Shown: piece by piece, positions 31,513-40,221 of the stretch
How the letters are laid out: every line of letters starts with the position of its first letter
How positions within the stretch are numbered: the first letter of the stretch is position 1
DNA from: Bacteroidota bacterium
Lineage (GTDB): Bacteria > Bacteroidota > Ignavibacteria > Palsa-1295
Direction: 5' to 3'
Assembly (NCBI GenBank): GCA_021825235.1
Contig: JAKAIL010000003.1
Coordinates: forward strand, 1 to 41,887
Length of the DNA stretch: 41,887 nucleotides
The notes under the pieces: model-generated
Databases searched by the model: none
Told to the model about the DNA's origin: nothing
Seen by the model: only the letters and a program-made list of their open reading frames with translations
Translations under genes and position numbers: made by a program

Positions 31513-34500
31513 CTACTGAAACAGTTTCCGGAACTTCTCCCGCCATTCCGAGAAGATTTCGTAAATCGTCGGGATGACCACCAGCGTAAGGATCGTGGAC
31601 GTAATGACGCCGCCGATCACCGCACGGCCCAGCGGAGCCCGGAAATCCGCGCCTTCTCCCGCGCCGATAGCTACCGGGATCATGCCCGCGATCAGCGCAA
31701 GCGTCGTCATCATAATTGGACGCAACCGCACCCGGCCCGCCTCGATGAGCGCCTCCCGCAATGGCATACCTCCTTCGTGTTGCCATTTCGCAAAGTCGAT
31801 GAGAAGGATCGCGTTCTTCGCTACGATACCCATCAGAAGCATGATACCGATCAGCGCCATTACGTTCAGCGTATCGCCCGTGATGAGCAGCGCAAGCACC
31901 ACGCCGATCAGCGAGAGCGGAAGCGAAATCAGGATCGCAACCGGATCTAAGAACGAGCCGAATTGCACCACTAAGATCAGGTACATCAGCAATATCGCAA
32001 GACCAAGCGCCTCGAAGATCGCTACATAGAACTCCCCTTGTTGCTGCACCTGGCCGCCATTCGTTACCCGAATGCCCGGCGGTAGTTTTAGCTTCGCTAC
32101 CGCGCTATTGATATCCTGGGACACCTGCCCGAGCGAACGGCCCTGCGTATTGCACTCCACGTTGATGACCCGGTCCTGGTTCAAATGGTCTATCTCCGCT
32201 GGGCCAAGACCTTGCGTTATGTTCGCAATCTGCCCGAGTGGAACAATTCCTGCTCCGCCCGAACCGCCTGCCTGAGTGGGAGCGACCACCAAGGGAACTT
32301 GTGCCAGATTCGCGGCGGACTCCCGCGCTTCCGGAGCCAGCCGCACCGTCACATCACGCGTCTTGCCGGTCGGATCGACCCAGTCGCCCGTCTTCAGGCC
32401 GGCGAAGGCCGGAAGCAGCGATTGGGCGACCTGGCCCACCGTCAGCCCCATCGACCCAATCAGACCGCGACGCAAAGTGACTTCGATTTCCGGCTTTTGC
32501 CCTTTGGTCGAAAGCCCAATATCCGCCGTGCCGGGGACCTTCCGAATGGCGTCCTCGATCATCAGCGAAGCGTGCTCCATACTCGCTTCGTCCGAGCCCT
32601 GGACCTGTAGCTGCACTTCCTTTTGCGCGCCGCCGAACCCGCTGGAAAACACGTACGCGTCCACGCCGCCAATGGTCGCAAGCTGTTTGCGGAAGACTTC
32701 CGCGAGTTCCCATTGCGCCAGCGAGCGGTCCGCTTTCGGAATCAGCTTTACATAGATAGAGGCTTGCGTCACATCGCCGGAACCGGATGACGTGCCCAGC
32801 ATCGTCGTTTCGCTGCCAATCGTCGTGTACGTGTAGGCGACTTCCCGGTGGGCCCGCAGCAGGTTGGTAAGCTCCTGCGTCTTCGCCAGGGTATAGCCAA
32901 GGCTGGAACCCGGCGGTGCCTCCACCGAGATCGTGAGTTCCGAGCGGTCGCTGTTCGGAACGAAGCCGGAGCCGCCGTATTTGGCTTGCACGAAGAGCGC
33001 ACCGAAAAATGCAACCACGGCGATCACCACCATCCACCACCGATGGTCCAGCGCCCACGCGATAATGCCGCGATACCCATCCGCGGTCCGATTGAACCAG
33101 GTATTGAACGCATCCAGCCACGGATACATAATCCCGAGCACGCCTAAGCCAAGCAGCAGGTAACTTAGGAGGGGGGTGGCCAACCCGTACACAAGCCCGC
33201 CAAGCCCAAACAAGAAGGATGCAATGCCAAGTATGGTCGGGAGCGTTTTCCGGCGCGTGTGGACTACGGTATGGGGGTCCGGCCAGTAGGCCGAAAGCAT
33301 CGGGTCCAGCGAGAAGCTCACGAAGAGCGATACGAGCACCGCGCACGCTACGGTAAGCGCGAACGGCTTGAACCATTGGCCGGAAAGACCGCCCATGAAC
33401 GCGACTGGAACGAAAACGGCAACGATAGAAAACGTCGTTGCCGTTACCGCCAAACCGATTTCATTCGTTCCATTATGGGCGGCCGTCAGGTGGTCCTCGC
33501 CGAGTTCCACATGGCGCACGATGTTCTCGCGGACGACGATCGCATCGTCTATCAGAATCCCAATCGCGAGCGAAAGGCCCATGAGCGACATCGTGTTCAG
33601 CGTAAAGCCGGCCGCCAGCACCGCCATAAACGCTGCGAGAACAGAAACAGGCAAGGCGAGGCCGGTGATAACCGTCGAACGCCACGAATTCAGGAACAAG
33701 AAGACGACCAGCACCGTAAGCAACGCGCCTTCGAAGAGGGTCTCTTTTACGTTCTCCACCGAGCGCGTGACCTGAACGCCCTGGTCTTTCACAATATCGA
33801 GTGTGGTTCCCGGAGGTAGCGTCTTTTTAATGCCGGCAATAGCCGCGCGAACAGCATCTGCCACCGTAGCCGTGCTGGCGCCTTTCGCTTTGGTAATATC
33901 CAAGCCCACACACGCTTCGCCATTGAATAGCGCCATCGTTCGTGCCTCTTGCGCGGTATCCGCAACAGAGGCAACATCCTGCAAGCGAATGACTTGCCCG
34001 TTGCGCGTGGCAATCGGCACATAGTTGAAGTCGTTCGGATTTTCTATCCTTCCCTGAAGCCGAATGGACTGCTCTGTGAGTGGCGTTTGCAAGGAACCCA
34101 CCGGTGCCGCAAGGTTCTGCGCCTCGAGCGCCTGCACGACCTGCGCTACGCTCACTCCGTTCGCTTCCAAATCCCTGGGGCGGACATTTACCGCGATCTC
34201 GCGATTGACGGCCCCTTCAATGGCGACCTGCGCGACTCCATCGATGGCCGAAAGAGCTTTCTTGATTTCCGGATCGGCAAGCGATGTTAAATCTGCCGGC
34301 GTCATACCGGGCGAACGCAGCACGAGCGAAACAATCGGCAATTGGTCCGGATCGAATTTCTCGAGGATCGGCGGCTTCATCTCCGTCGGCAGGTCATTCT
34401 GGATGGTCGAGATGGCATCCCGTACATCCGCCATCGCTTCGTCGGGATTCTTCGAAAAGACGAATTGGATTGTGATTAGCCCAAAGCCATCGAGCGATTG

Positions 34501-34746
34501 CGAGGTCATTTTATCGAGGCCGCTTATGGATCCAAATGCCTCTTCCATACGGTCCACGACTTCGCGTTCCACCTGCTCCGGCGAGGCGCCCGGATAGGGG
34601 ACGGCAACGACCACAATGGGGTTTGTAATGTCCGGGAACTCGTCTATTTGCAGATTTGCAAGGGCAAACAGTCCAAAGATGACCAGCGCAATCATCGTTA
34701 CCACCGTAACGACGGGTCGCTTGATCGCAAAATCGGAAATAAACAA
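31513..34746 (-). CDS. RND-family efflux pump inner-membrane transporter (HAE1/AcrB type)
   Basis: A 1077-residue proton-driven transporter. N-terminus MFISDFAIKRPVVTVVTMIA is the standard first helix. LSLAIGILIDDAIVVRENIV carries the paired Asp residues of the proton relay in helix 4, and ALIGIMLLMGIVAKNAILLI has the Lys of helix 10. Two periplasmic loops contain the porter and docking subdomains, as usual. This HAE1 group exports drugs, solvents and other hydrophobic compounds through a tripartite assembly with the next two genes. The central linker between halves is somewhat extended (HTVVHTRRKTLPTILGIASF region). The start is preceded by a tandem repeat (34759-34787). Confidence 0.95.
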   Translation of the reverse strand: MFISDFAIKRPVVTVVTMIALVIFGLFALANLQIDEFPDITNPIVVVAVPYPGASPEQVEREVVDRMEEAFGSISGLDKMTSQSLDGFGLITIQFVFSKNPDEAMADVRDAISTIQNDLPTEMKPPILEKFDPDQLPIVSLVLRSPGMTPADLTSLADPEIKKALSAIDGVAQVAIEGAVNREIAVNVRPRDLEANGVSVAQVVQALEAQNLAAPVGSLQTPLTEQSIRLQGRIENPNDFNYVPIATRNGQVIRLQDVASVADTAQEARTMALFNGEACVGLDITKAKGASTATVADAVRAAIAGIKKTLPPGTTLDIVKDQGVQVTRSVENVKETLFEGALLTVLVVFLFLNSWRSTVITGLALPVSVLAAFMAVLAAGFTLNTMSLMGLSLAIGILIDDAIVVRENIVRHVELGEDHLTAAHNGTNEIGLAVTATTFSIVAVFVPVAFMGGLSGQWFKPFALTVACAVLVSLFVSFSLDPMLSAYWPDPHTVVHTRRKTLPTILGIASFLFGLGGLVYGLATPLLSYLLLGLGVLGIMYPWLDAFNTWFNRTADGYRGIIAWALDHRWWMVVIAVVAFFGALFVQAKYGGSGFVPNSDRSELTISVEAPPGSSLGYTLAKTQELTNLLRAHREVAYTYTTIGSETTMLGTSSGSGDVTQASIYVKLIPKADRSLAQWELAEVFRKQLATIGGVDAYVFSSGFGGAQKEVQLQVQGSDEASMEHASLMIEDAIRKVPGTADIGLSTKGQKPEIEVTLRRGLIGSMGLTVGQVAQSLLPAFAGLKTGDWVDPTGKTRDVTVRLAPEARESAANLAQVPLVVAPTQAGGSGGAGIVPLGQIANITQGLGPAEIDHLNQDRVINVECNTQGRSLGQVSQDINSAVAKLKLPPGIRVTNGGQVQQQGEFYVAIFEALGLAILLMYLILVVQFGSFLDPVAILISLPLSLIGVVLALLITGDTLNVMALIGIMLLMGIVAKNAILLIDFAKWQHEGGMPLREALIEAGRVRLRPIMMTTLALIAGMIPVAIGAGEGADFRAPLGRAVIGGVITSTILTLVVIPTIYEIFSEWREKFRKLFQ

Positions 34747-34758
34747 GTGCGGTCCCTA

Positions 34759-34787
34759 AGTGCTAAAGTACTGAGTGCTGAAGTGGC
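34759..34787. repeat. Tandem AGTGCT/AGTACT repeat
   Basis: AGTGCT at 34759, AGTACT at 34767 and AGTGCT at 34774 are followed by AAGTGG. It is related to the array at 12023-12054 and fills the gap between the membrane-fusion protein stop and the RND start. Confidence 0.65.
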
Positions 34788-34791
34788 CCTA

Positions 34792-36024
34792 CTATTTTGC
34801 CGGTGGTGCGTTGGGCGGAGTCTGGGGCGTATCGGTGATAGTCTTCACTTTAGATCCCAGCGCAATATCCATGGCTGCGCCGCGAAGAACGGTATCGCCG
34901 GTGGAAACTCCGGAAGTAACTTCGATAAGATTATCTTTGGTATCCAGCGTCCCCAGAGTAATAAGCACGCGTTCCACCACCCCGCCTTTTACTCGCATGA
35001 CGGCCGGTGTAATGGTTCGGTGGTCAATCGCGTCCGTTGGTAAGGCGAGGGCGTTTTTCACGCTACTGGCTATGCGGCCTTCGGCATACAGCCCACCGAC
35101 CAGCGTTTTGCCGGTGTTCGGAATGTCCGCATAAATTCTCACCTGCCGCGTCACCGGATCGGCGGTCGGATTGATCCGCGCAACCACGCCCTGGAATTTG
35201 CGACCGGGATAGCCCGTAATATCGAATTGAACAGGTAATCCTATATGGACCACTTCCAAGGCATCCGCCGGAACGGTTCCCTGCAACTCGAGCGTCGAAG
35301 GATCGACGATGGTATATAACTGGGTGCCTTGCTGGACCACATCTCCGACGGAAACGCTTTTTTCGCTCACAATTCCCGAGAACGGAGCTCGGACCGTGGC
35401 ATATCCCAGTTGTTTCTCTGCACTCGCCAAAGCAGCGATTGCCTGTGCCACGCCCGCCTGTGCGGCGACTGTTGCTTTTCGAGCTTCATCCACACTCTGC
35501 TGCGAAATCGCTCCGGCCTTCAGCAGTGTTTCCTGGCGTTCCTGTTCGCGCTGAGCTACGTCCAAAGCGCTCTTAGCGTTCGTGACTCCGTTTTTGGCGC
35601 TGGTCACTGCATCGGTGAGTGCGCTATTGTCGATGGTGGCGATTACTTGTCCTTCTCGAACCGGGGAACCCTGATCGACCATCGTTCGCAGGACCGACCC
35701 CGAAATCTGCGCGCGGACGACGGCCTGATCGCGTGGAACTAACGTGCCGCTAATCACGGGCCCGCTTTCGATTTGCTGCACGTGCGCCACGACGTAACTT
35801 TCCGGTCCAAGCTCCATCGCCGGCGGCGGGCCTGCTGGAGGCGCCTTATGACAGGACGCAACGAAAAAGGTGGCAAGGGCGAGGAACGCGAACCTATATA
35901 GGGACGGACGGACTTTGGGCCTATGCGCGCCTTCCCCACTCTTCTCCTCCCGCGAGCGGGGGGACAGAGGAGGGTAAGACACCTGCGTATCGTAATTCGT
36001 CATTCGAAAATGGTTATTGATCAT
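34792..36024 (-). CDS. RND efflux periplasmic membrane-fusion lipoprotein
   Basis: A 410-residue adaptor protein. A lipobox FVASC follows the hydrophobic segment LYRFAFLALATFFV (about 43-56). Then come lipoyl half-motif SGTLVPRDQAVVRAQISGSV, a long alpha-helical hairpin rich in Ala, Gln and Glu (about 120-200), the second lipoyl half YATVRAPFSGIVSEKSVSVG and beta-barrel and membrane-proximal domains. It links the RND pump to the TolC-like channel. The start overlaps the TolC stop (ATGA, 36021-36024). The first 35 residues contain YPPLSPRSREEKSGEG, encoded by a hairpin repeat, so the true start may originally have been closer to the lipobox. Confidence 0.92.
   Translation of the reverse strand: MINNHFRMTNYDTQVSYPPLSPRSREEKSGEGAHRPKVRPSLYRFAFLALATFFVASCHKAPPAGPPPAMELGPESYVVAHVQQIESGPVISGTLVPRDQAVVRAQISGSVLRTMVDQGSPVREGQVIATIDNSALTDAVTSAKNGVTNAKSALDVAQREQERQETLLKAGAISQQSVDEARKATVAAQAGVAQAIAALASAEKQLGYATVRAPFSGIVSEKSVSVGDVVQQGTQLYTIVDPSTLELQGTVPADALEVVHIGLPVQFDITGYPGRKFQGVVARINPTADPVTRQVRIYADIPNTGKTLVGGLYAEGRIASSVKNALALPTDAIDHRTITPAVMRVKGGVVERVLITLGTLDTKDNLIEVTSGVSTGDTVLRGAAMDIALGSKVKTITDTPQTPPNAPPAK
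35931..35973. repeat. C/G-rich hairpin repeat inside the membrane-fusion gene N-terminus
   Basis: It contains CTCCTCCCGCGAGCGGGGGG, which resembles the cores of 37517-37555 and 9322-9362. It lies between the start codon and the signal segment of the membrane-fusion protein and keeps the frame. Confidence 0.6.
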
Positions 36025-37511
36025 GGTGCGGTTGCCCCCGAAGCTGCGCCCGTGTTAAGTGGAGCGGTAAGGCCTTGTGAAGAAGTTTGTGCTTGCGCGG
36101 CGGGCGAGGATGCGGCTTGTTCGGTAACGGCTCCCTGGGCTCCCGATGCCGCAACTGGCGCTTGCGCTGGATTTACCGGCAAGTCCTTCAGGAGCGATAA
36201 TTTAGCTCGGGCCACCTGATAATCACGAATGGCGGTCGCCCAGTTGGCCCGCGCCTGCTCCTCCTGAATCCTCGCATCATCCAGCTCGACTTGTGTGGAA
36301 ATGCCCTGCTCAAACCGGACATTGGCGATCTGGTATGCGCGCTGGGCTTCGCCGGTCGTACTCTCGGTCGCGCGCAGGTTTGCTTCGGCGGAGTGCAATT
36401 GGTTGAGCGCGACACGGGTATCGAGCGCGGCGGCTTCGCGAGTCTGGACGAGCCGTGCCTCGGCTTGTTCCACGCCGCCCTCGGCTTCTTCGATATTTCC
36501 GGCGATATTGCCTCCGGTATAGATGGGAATGGAGAGCGTAATGCCAGCCGTCCAGTTGGTCAGCCAGTCGTTCGAGTTTGGGAAGAGATTGGCGGGGTAC
36601 GCGACGGGCGAATAGGCGGAGCTAATGGAAATCTGCGGCCATTGAGCGCTTTCCGCAACGCGCACCTGCGCTTTGGAGGCGGTGAGGTTGTCCACCGCCT
36701 GCCGAACACTTGCGCGCTCATTGGTGGCTGTGTCGCTCATCATTGCAAAGCGGGCTTGTGAGTCAATAATCGGTGTCGTGAGGACCAGCGAATCGTCGAG
36801 CGGGTCATTGAGCAACTGCTTGAGGCGATAATACGCCACTGCCCGGTTGTCCTCGCTTTGTAGCACGATGGGGACCTGGTTATCGCGGGCCACTTTAGCG
36901 CGTAGCGCATCGAATTCAGCCTTCTGGCCGACCTTGTAGGCCAGATCGGTCTGCCGATAGACTTCCTGCGCCTCAGCCAGGGCATCGCGGGCAATCTTAA
37001 CGATGGTATCGGCAAGTATTGCGTCGTAATAGCTTTGGGTAACATCGAGCACGAGCTGCGCCTGGGCGGCGGTAAGGTCGATATCGGCGGCGTGCTCCCG
37101 CGCATTTGCGGCGTCCCGCTGGGCGGTGAGTCTTCCGCCGGTGAAGATATTTTGGGACGCGCTGATCCCGAGGGTGTAGGTATTGGGCCGTCCAAAGGGT
37201 AGGTTCTTAAAGAGGGAACCCAACGAAGCGGCGGTACCGGTATCGGGTCCCGAGGAGAGTCCGCTATATTGGGACTTGAGTGTCCGGGTATAGTTTGCCG
37301 AGATACCCACCTGCGGCAGCATTCCGCTCAGGGCAACCGCTTGCCCACCCTTCGCGGCCTGGACCTCACCTTGTGCCAGCTCGATTTCTTCGCCGCGATG
37401 GAGCGCAGTGTTGATGGCATCATCCAGGGAGATGGCAACCACATTGGATTGTGCGAATGCGATGGATGAATGGCCGATTATTGCTGCAAGGAGCAGTACG
37501 CAGGGGCGCAT
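36021..37511 (-). CDS. TolC-family outer-membrane efflux channel
   Basis: A 496-residue outer-membrane factor. The ATG at 37511 begins the signal peptide MRPCVLLLAAIIGHSSIAFA; an AGGGGG ribosome-binding site directly upstream is supplied by the hairpin repeat at 37517-37555. The frame is open to 37700, but that stretch is repeat-derived. Two OEP repeats are visible, each starting with a helix like SLDDAINTALHRGEEIELAQ and AVDNLTASKAQVRVAESAQW, with barrel strands such as GISANYTRTLKSQY. The C-terminal 60 residues are Ala/Pro/Gln-rich and probably unstructured. It is the first gene of the efflux operon. Confidence 0.92.
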   Translation of the reverse strand: MRPCVLLLAAIIGHSSIAFAQSNVVAISLDDAINTALHRGEEIELAQGEVQAAKGGQAVALSGMLPQVGISANYTRTLKSQYSGLSSGPDTGTAASLGSLFKNLPFGRPNTYTLGISASQNIFTGGRLTAQRDAANAREHAADIDLTAAQAQLVLDVTQSYYDAILADTIVKIARDALAEAQEVYRQTDLAYKVGQKAEFDALRAKVARDNQVPIVLQSEDNRAVAYYRLKQLLNDPLDDSLVLTTPIIDSQARFAMMSDTATNERASVRQAVDNLTASKAQVRVAESAQWPQISISSAYSPVAYPANLFPNSNDWLTNWTAGITLSIPIYTGGNIAGNIEEAEGGVEQAEARLVQTREAAALDTRVALNQLHSAEANLRATESTTGEAQRAYQIANVRFEQGISTQVELDDARIQEEQARANWATAIRDYQVARAKLSLLKDLPVNPAQAPVAASGAQGAVTEQAASSPAAQAQTSSQGLTAPLNTGAASGATAP

Positions 37512-37516
37512 TTTTT

Positions 37517-37555
37517 CCCCCTTTCTCCCCCCGCGAGCGGGGAGAGAAAGGGGGG
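37517..37555. repeat. Perfect-type C/G-rich hairpin repeat upstream of the TolC gene
   Basis: CCCCCTTTCTCCCC (37517-37530) pairs with GGGGAGAGAAAGGGGG with one extra base around CCGCGAGC. On the transcript it provides the Shine-Dalgarno-like AGGGGG next to the TolC start, so folding of the hairpin could mask the ribosome-binding site (inference). Confidence 0.75.
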
Positions 37556-37668
37556 AAAAGCGAGAGCGTTGTGTGAAAGGCATTATCATTCCGCGCGGGT
37601 AAGACGCCGAAATACGTCGGATATTGTGAGAAGATTCGGGAAACCAGTAGATAGTGCGGGAAATGATG

Positions 37669-37722
37669 AATGTAGAATGGTGAATGATGAATTGCGGCAT
37701 TCATCATTCACCATTCTACATT
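37669..37722. repeat. 23-base perfect inverted repeat
   Basis: The arms 37669-37691 and 37700-37722 are exact inverses with an 8-base loop. They lie between the dihaem cytochrome gene and the TolC gene and could form a very stable RNA hairpin. No T-run follows, so simple intrinsic termination is not assured. Confidence 0.88.
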
Positions 37723-37772
37723 ATTGCTGTCATTGGCGCGAACGCGGGCAGCAGCCGGCGTTCGGCGGTACG

Positions 37773-38306
37773 CTACTCTCTGGTCGTATGGCAGTTACCG
37801 CAGCTAAAGCCCTTGCCGGTCTTCGGGTCGAACAGCGGCATACTAAGGAGGTTGGCCATCGAGGGTTTCACGGTCTTGTCCATGAATTCCATCCACTGTG
37901 GTTTATCGCGCACGAGCTTTTGGAACAGTGCCCTGGTATTCGGTAGCTTAGGCAGTTCGGGATTGGGCATCTTGAACTGTCCGTTGTGAGCGCCTTCGCC
38001 ATGGCAGGTAGCACACTTCATATCGCGAAACTTCTTGGCGTCGAATTGTACGAAGATGGGCTTGATCTTCGGCATGATAACGTCCTTCATGTATGCCTTT
38101 CGTTGGTCATGGGTCATTTTTTCCCAGTTGATGACAGAGTCCGCCTTGACGACGGTGTCGGTAACGTGCAGGCTATCGGCGGGGCCGGACGTACGCAGCA
38201 TGTTCGGCCGGGGATAATCGGTTATTCCGCGATTGCTCATCCATCCCGTCGTTGGCAGCAGAGATGTAATCCAAAGAGCTATAAAAGATAGGAGAGTGAG
38301 ATTCAT
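37773..38306 (-). CDS. Periplasmic dihaem cytochrome c
   Basis: A 177-residue protein with signal peptide MNLTLLSFIALWITSLLPTT (start 38306; the frame is open 14 codons further). Two haem motifs are visible: CATCH (98-102) and CGNCH (169-173, nearly at the C-terminus). The stretch MKDVIMPKIKPIFVQFDAKK before the first haem resembles the small photosynthetic-reaction-centre-cytochrome-like family found in non-phototrophs. Met residues in KMPNPELP and SMPLFD are candidate axial ligands. It may belong functionally with the electron-transfer operons to its left, but is not linked to them directly. Confidence 0.87.
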   Translation of the reverse strand: MNLTLLSFIALWITSLLPTTGWMSNRGITDYPRPNMLRTSGPADSLHVTDTVVKADSVINWEKMTHDQRKAYMKDVIMPKIKPIFVQFDAKKFRDMKCATCHGEGAHNGQFKMPNPELPKLPNTRALFQKLVRDKPQWMEFMDKTVKPSMANLLSMPLFDPKTGKGFSCGNCHTTRE

Positions 38307-38397
38307 TGGTTCAAAAAGGCTAATCGCTAATCCGGCTGATTGCTCCACCGGCTTTCATTCTAACGCGTTCCCACGAGGAGATGATTAGGTTAAAAAG

Positions 38398-39183
38398 CTA
38401 TAAACGAGAAACGAGTGTGTTAAGAATCCCGTAAGAGTAATGTCGCGCAACGTCCCTGACGAAAGAGAGGAAATCCATGGGCGCGGAGTGATCGGCTTTG
38501 TCGGAGATGGCTCGAATTACGAGATAGGGAACTTTGTACTCGTGGCATACCTGGGCTACCGCCGCACCTTCCATTTCGACACACAGCACGTTTGGAATCT
38601 CCACGCGTAAAGTTTCCAGCTTTTCTCGGTGCGCGATAAATTGGTCGCCGCTGGCGATGGTACCGACATGAACGCTCCGCGTAGCGCCGAACTTCCATGG
38701 ATGATCGCTCATCGGATGATCGCTCATCCCTGCAGCGCTAGACGAGATGTATTCTTCGGCGGCTTTCCTGGCAAGGACTACGAGGCGCTCCTCGACGGGG
38801 AAGTAGCTAATTCCGAGAAAGGGAATGGCATATTTAGGAAGCATTCCTCCCGCATCATCGCTGATGCGGGCGGCGCTGACATCGAAATCGTGTTGAATGA
38901 GCCGGTCGGCGATAACCACATCGCCGACATCGAGGTGCGTGGCAACCGCCCCCGCGACGCCGGTGAAAATAATGCAATCGACGTTGAAGCGTTCGATGAG
39001 GGCGGTCGCAGTGGCTGCTGCGGCGACTTTACCCCATCGGGAAAAAACTAAGACGGCATCGCATCCCTTAAAGCGCCCTATGTGATATTCGCGTCCCGCA
39101 ACGAATTGGCTGGCATCTCGCTGGAAGTCTTCTGCAATGCGTTCAATTTCCTCGGGCATTGCGCCGATAATACCAAGTTTCAT
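38398..39183 (-). CDS. mtnN: 5'-methylthioadenosine/S-adenosylhomocysteine nucleosidase
   Basis: A 261-residue cytosolic enzyme that splits MTA or SAH to adenine and the thioribose product, in methionine salvage and SAH removal. The start at 39183 gives MKLGIIGAMPEEIERI with catalytic Glu12. VLCVEMEGAAVAQVCHEY supplies the substrate-binding Met-Glu, and IRAISDKAD the catalytic Asp. It is about 30 residues longer than the usual 230: an insert in the middle (SSSAAGMSDHPMSDHPWKFG) is encoded by two tandem palindromic repeats (38699-38729). The insert lies on a loop, away from the catalytic segments, so activity may be kept. Confidence 0.92.
   Translation of the reverse strand: MKLGIIGAMPEEIERIAEDFQRDASQFVAGREYHIGRFKGCDAVLVFSRWGKVAAAATATALIERFNVDCIIFTGVAGAVATHLDVGDVVIADRLIQHDFDVSAARISDDAGGMLPKYAIPFLGISYFPVEERLVVLARKAAEEYISSSAAGMSDHPMSDHPWKFGATRSVHVGTIASGDQFIAHREKLETLRVEIPNVLCVEMEGAAVAQVCHEYKVPYLVIRAISDKADHSAPMDFLSFVRDVARHYSYGILNTLVSRL
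38699..38729. repeat. Tandem GGATGATCGCTCATC(C) palindromes inside mtnN
   Basis: Copies at 38699-38713 and 38714-38729 encode MSDHPMSDHPW on the minus strand and keep the frame. They match the palindromes clustered at 19237-19653. Confidence 0.82.
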
Positions 39184-39193
39184 GATGGGTAGC

Positions 39194-40018
39194 TTATGCA
39201 ATTCGTCCGTGCGTACATCGAGCTACCAGTTCGCTGGCAGCATATAGGGCGAAGAGAATAGCGGTGATCCAAAAGCTGGGTGGCAAACTCGTAGCGCATG
39301 CAATGAGAATCCCGGCTGAGACGGCGACGAGGGCGATACAGACCGAGGCAATCATACCCTGCCAGAAGGTCCGCGCCAGTCGGGCGGCAATCCCTGCCGG
39401 TCCGATAATGAGCGCGAAGACCAATAAAATGCCGACGACCTGGCTTGCGAGGGTGACGGCAATTGCAACGATTACCATAAACGCAATGGACATTCCTGCG
39501 AGAGAAATACCTCGAGCCTCGGCAAGATCGGGTTGGATACTTGCAAAGAAGAGTCGTCGCGAGAAGAGCAGCAAGCCGATAAGTGTACCGGCCGCCAGCC
39601 AGATCATTTGAGAGATCGCGGCTGAGGAAACACCGAAGATGTTCCCGAAGAGAATAGCGGAGGCTTGCCCGGAAAATCCACGATAGAGCGCAAGGAAGAG
39701 CAATCCTACACCAAGGGCGATGGAGAGGACCATTCCGATGGCAATATCGCGCTGCTCGATGCGATTGCCGAACGCACCCATCAGTGCTCCGGCGAGGGCG
39801 GAAATTCCAAGCATTCCGAACATGGGACTGATGGCAAGAAGCGCGGCGCCGGTTGCGCCTGTAAAGCCAATGTGTGCTAAAGCGTGAGCAGCAAAGCTGG
39901 TGCGGCGAATGACCACGAAATAGCCGATCACCGCACTGAGCGCACCCGCGAGCGAGCCCGCGATAAGCGCATGCTGGACGAAATCATAAGTGAGATAACT
40001 CGTCAGGATTTCAAGCAT
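39194..40018 (-). CDS. Zinc/manganese-type ABC transporter permease (ZnuB/MntB family)
   Basis: A 274-residue inner-membrane permease with about eight helices; start at 40018 (MLEILTSYLTYDFVQHALIA). The segment SFAAHALAHIGFTGATGAAL (about 45-64) matches the family's conserved first cytoplasmic region, and the helix VTLASQVVGILLVFALIIGP with PAGIAARLA is the coupling segment. It would pair with the ATPase encoded at the window edge and a periplasmic metal-binding protein outside the window. It precedes mtnN by 10 bases, so both may be on one transcript. Metal specificity cannot be read from the sequence. Confidence 0.9.
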   Translation of the reverse strand: MLEILTSYLTYDFVQHALIAGSLAGALSAVIGYFVVIRRTSFAAHALAHIGFTGATGAALLAISPMFGMLGISALAGALMGAFGNRIEQRDIAIGMVLSIALGVGLLFLALYRGFSGQASAILFGNIFGVSSAAISQMIWLAAGTLIGLLLFSRRLFFASIQPDLAEARGISLAGMSIAFMVIVAIAVTLASQVVGILLVFALIIGPAGIAARLARTFWQGMIASVCIALVAVSAGILIACATSLPPSFWITAILFALYAASELVARCTHGRIA

Positions 40019-40221
40019 GGAATGCTTGAGCAAATCTTAGGAGGAGTAAATTCCCCACGGCCAAAGAAAACTTCTGATCACGTTATCCTGAGTAAAGTTC
40101 GGTGGAGCGAAGCTGAACCGTACGTGTCCCCTGGTTCGTGTATTTTTTTGTCCAACGAGAGGGAACCCTTCTAGTTCTCTCTCGGCTTTAATCGCAGCTT
40201 CATTTTTTTGCAAACTTTCCG

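Noticed and set aside
32354-33376. 340-codon frame overlapping the RND pump in another frame
   Set aside because: The pump reading frame is unmistakable; this is a GC-driven shadow with odd amino-acid composition.
40156-40184. Hairpin CGAGAGGGAAC / GTTCTCTCTCG as a terminator
   Set aside because: It pairs well, but no T-run follows on either strand and no gene ends close by.
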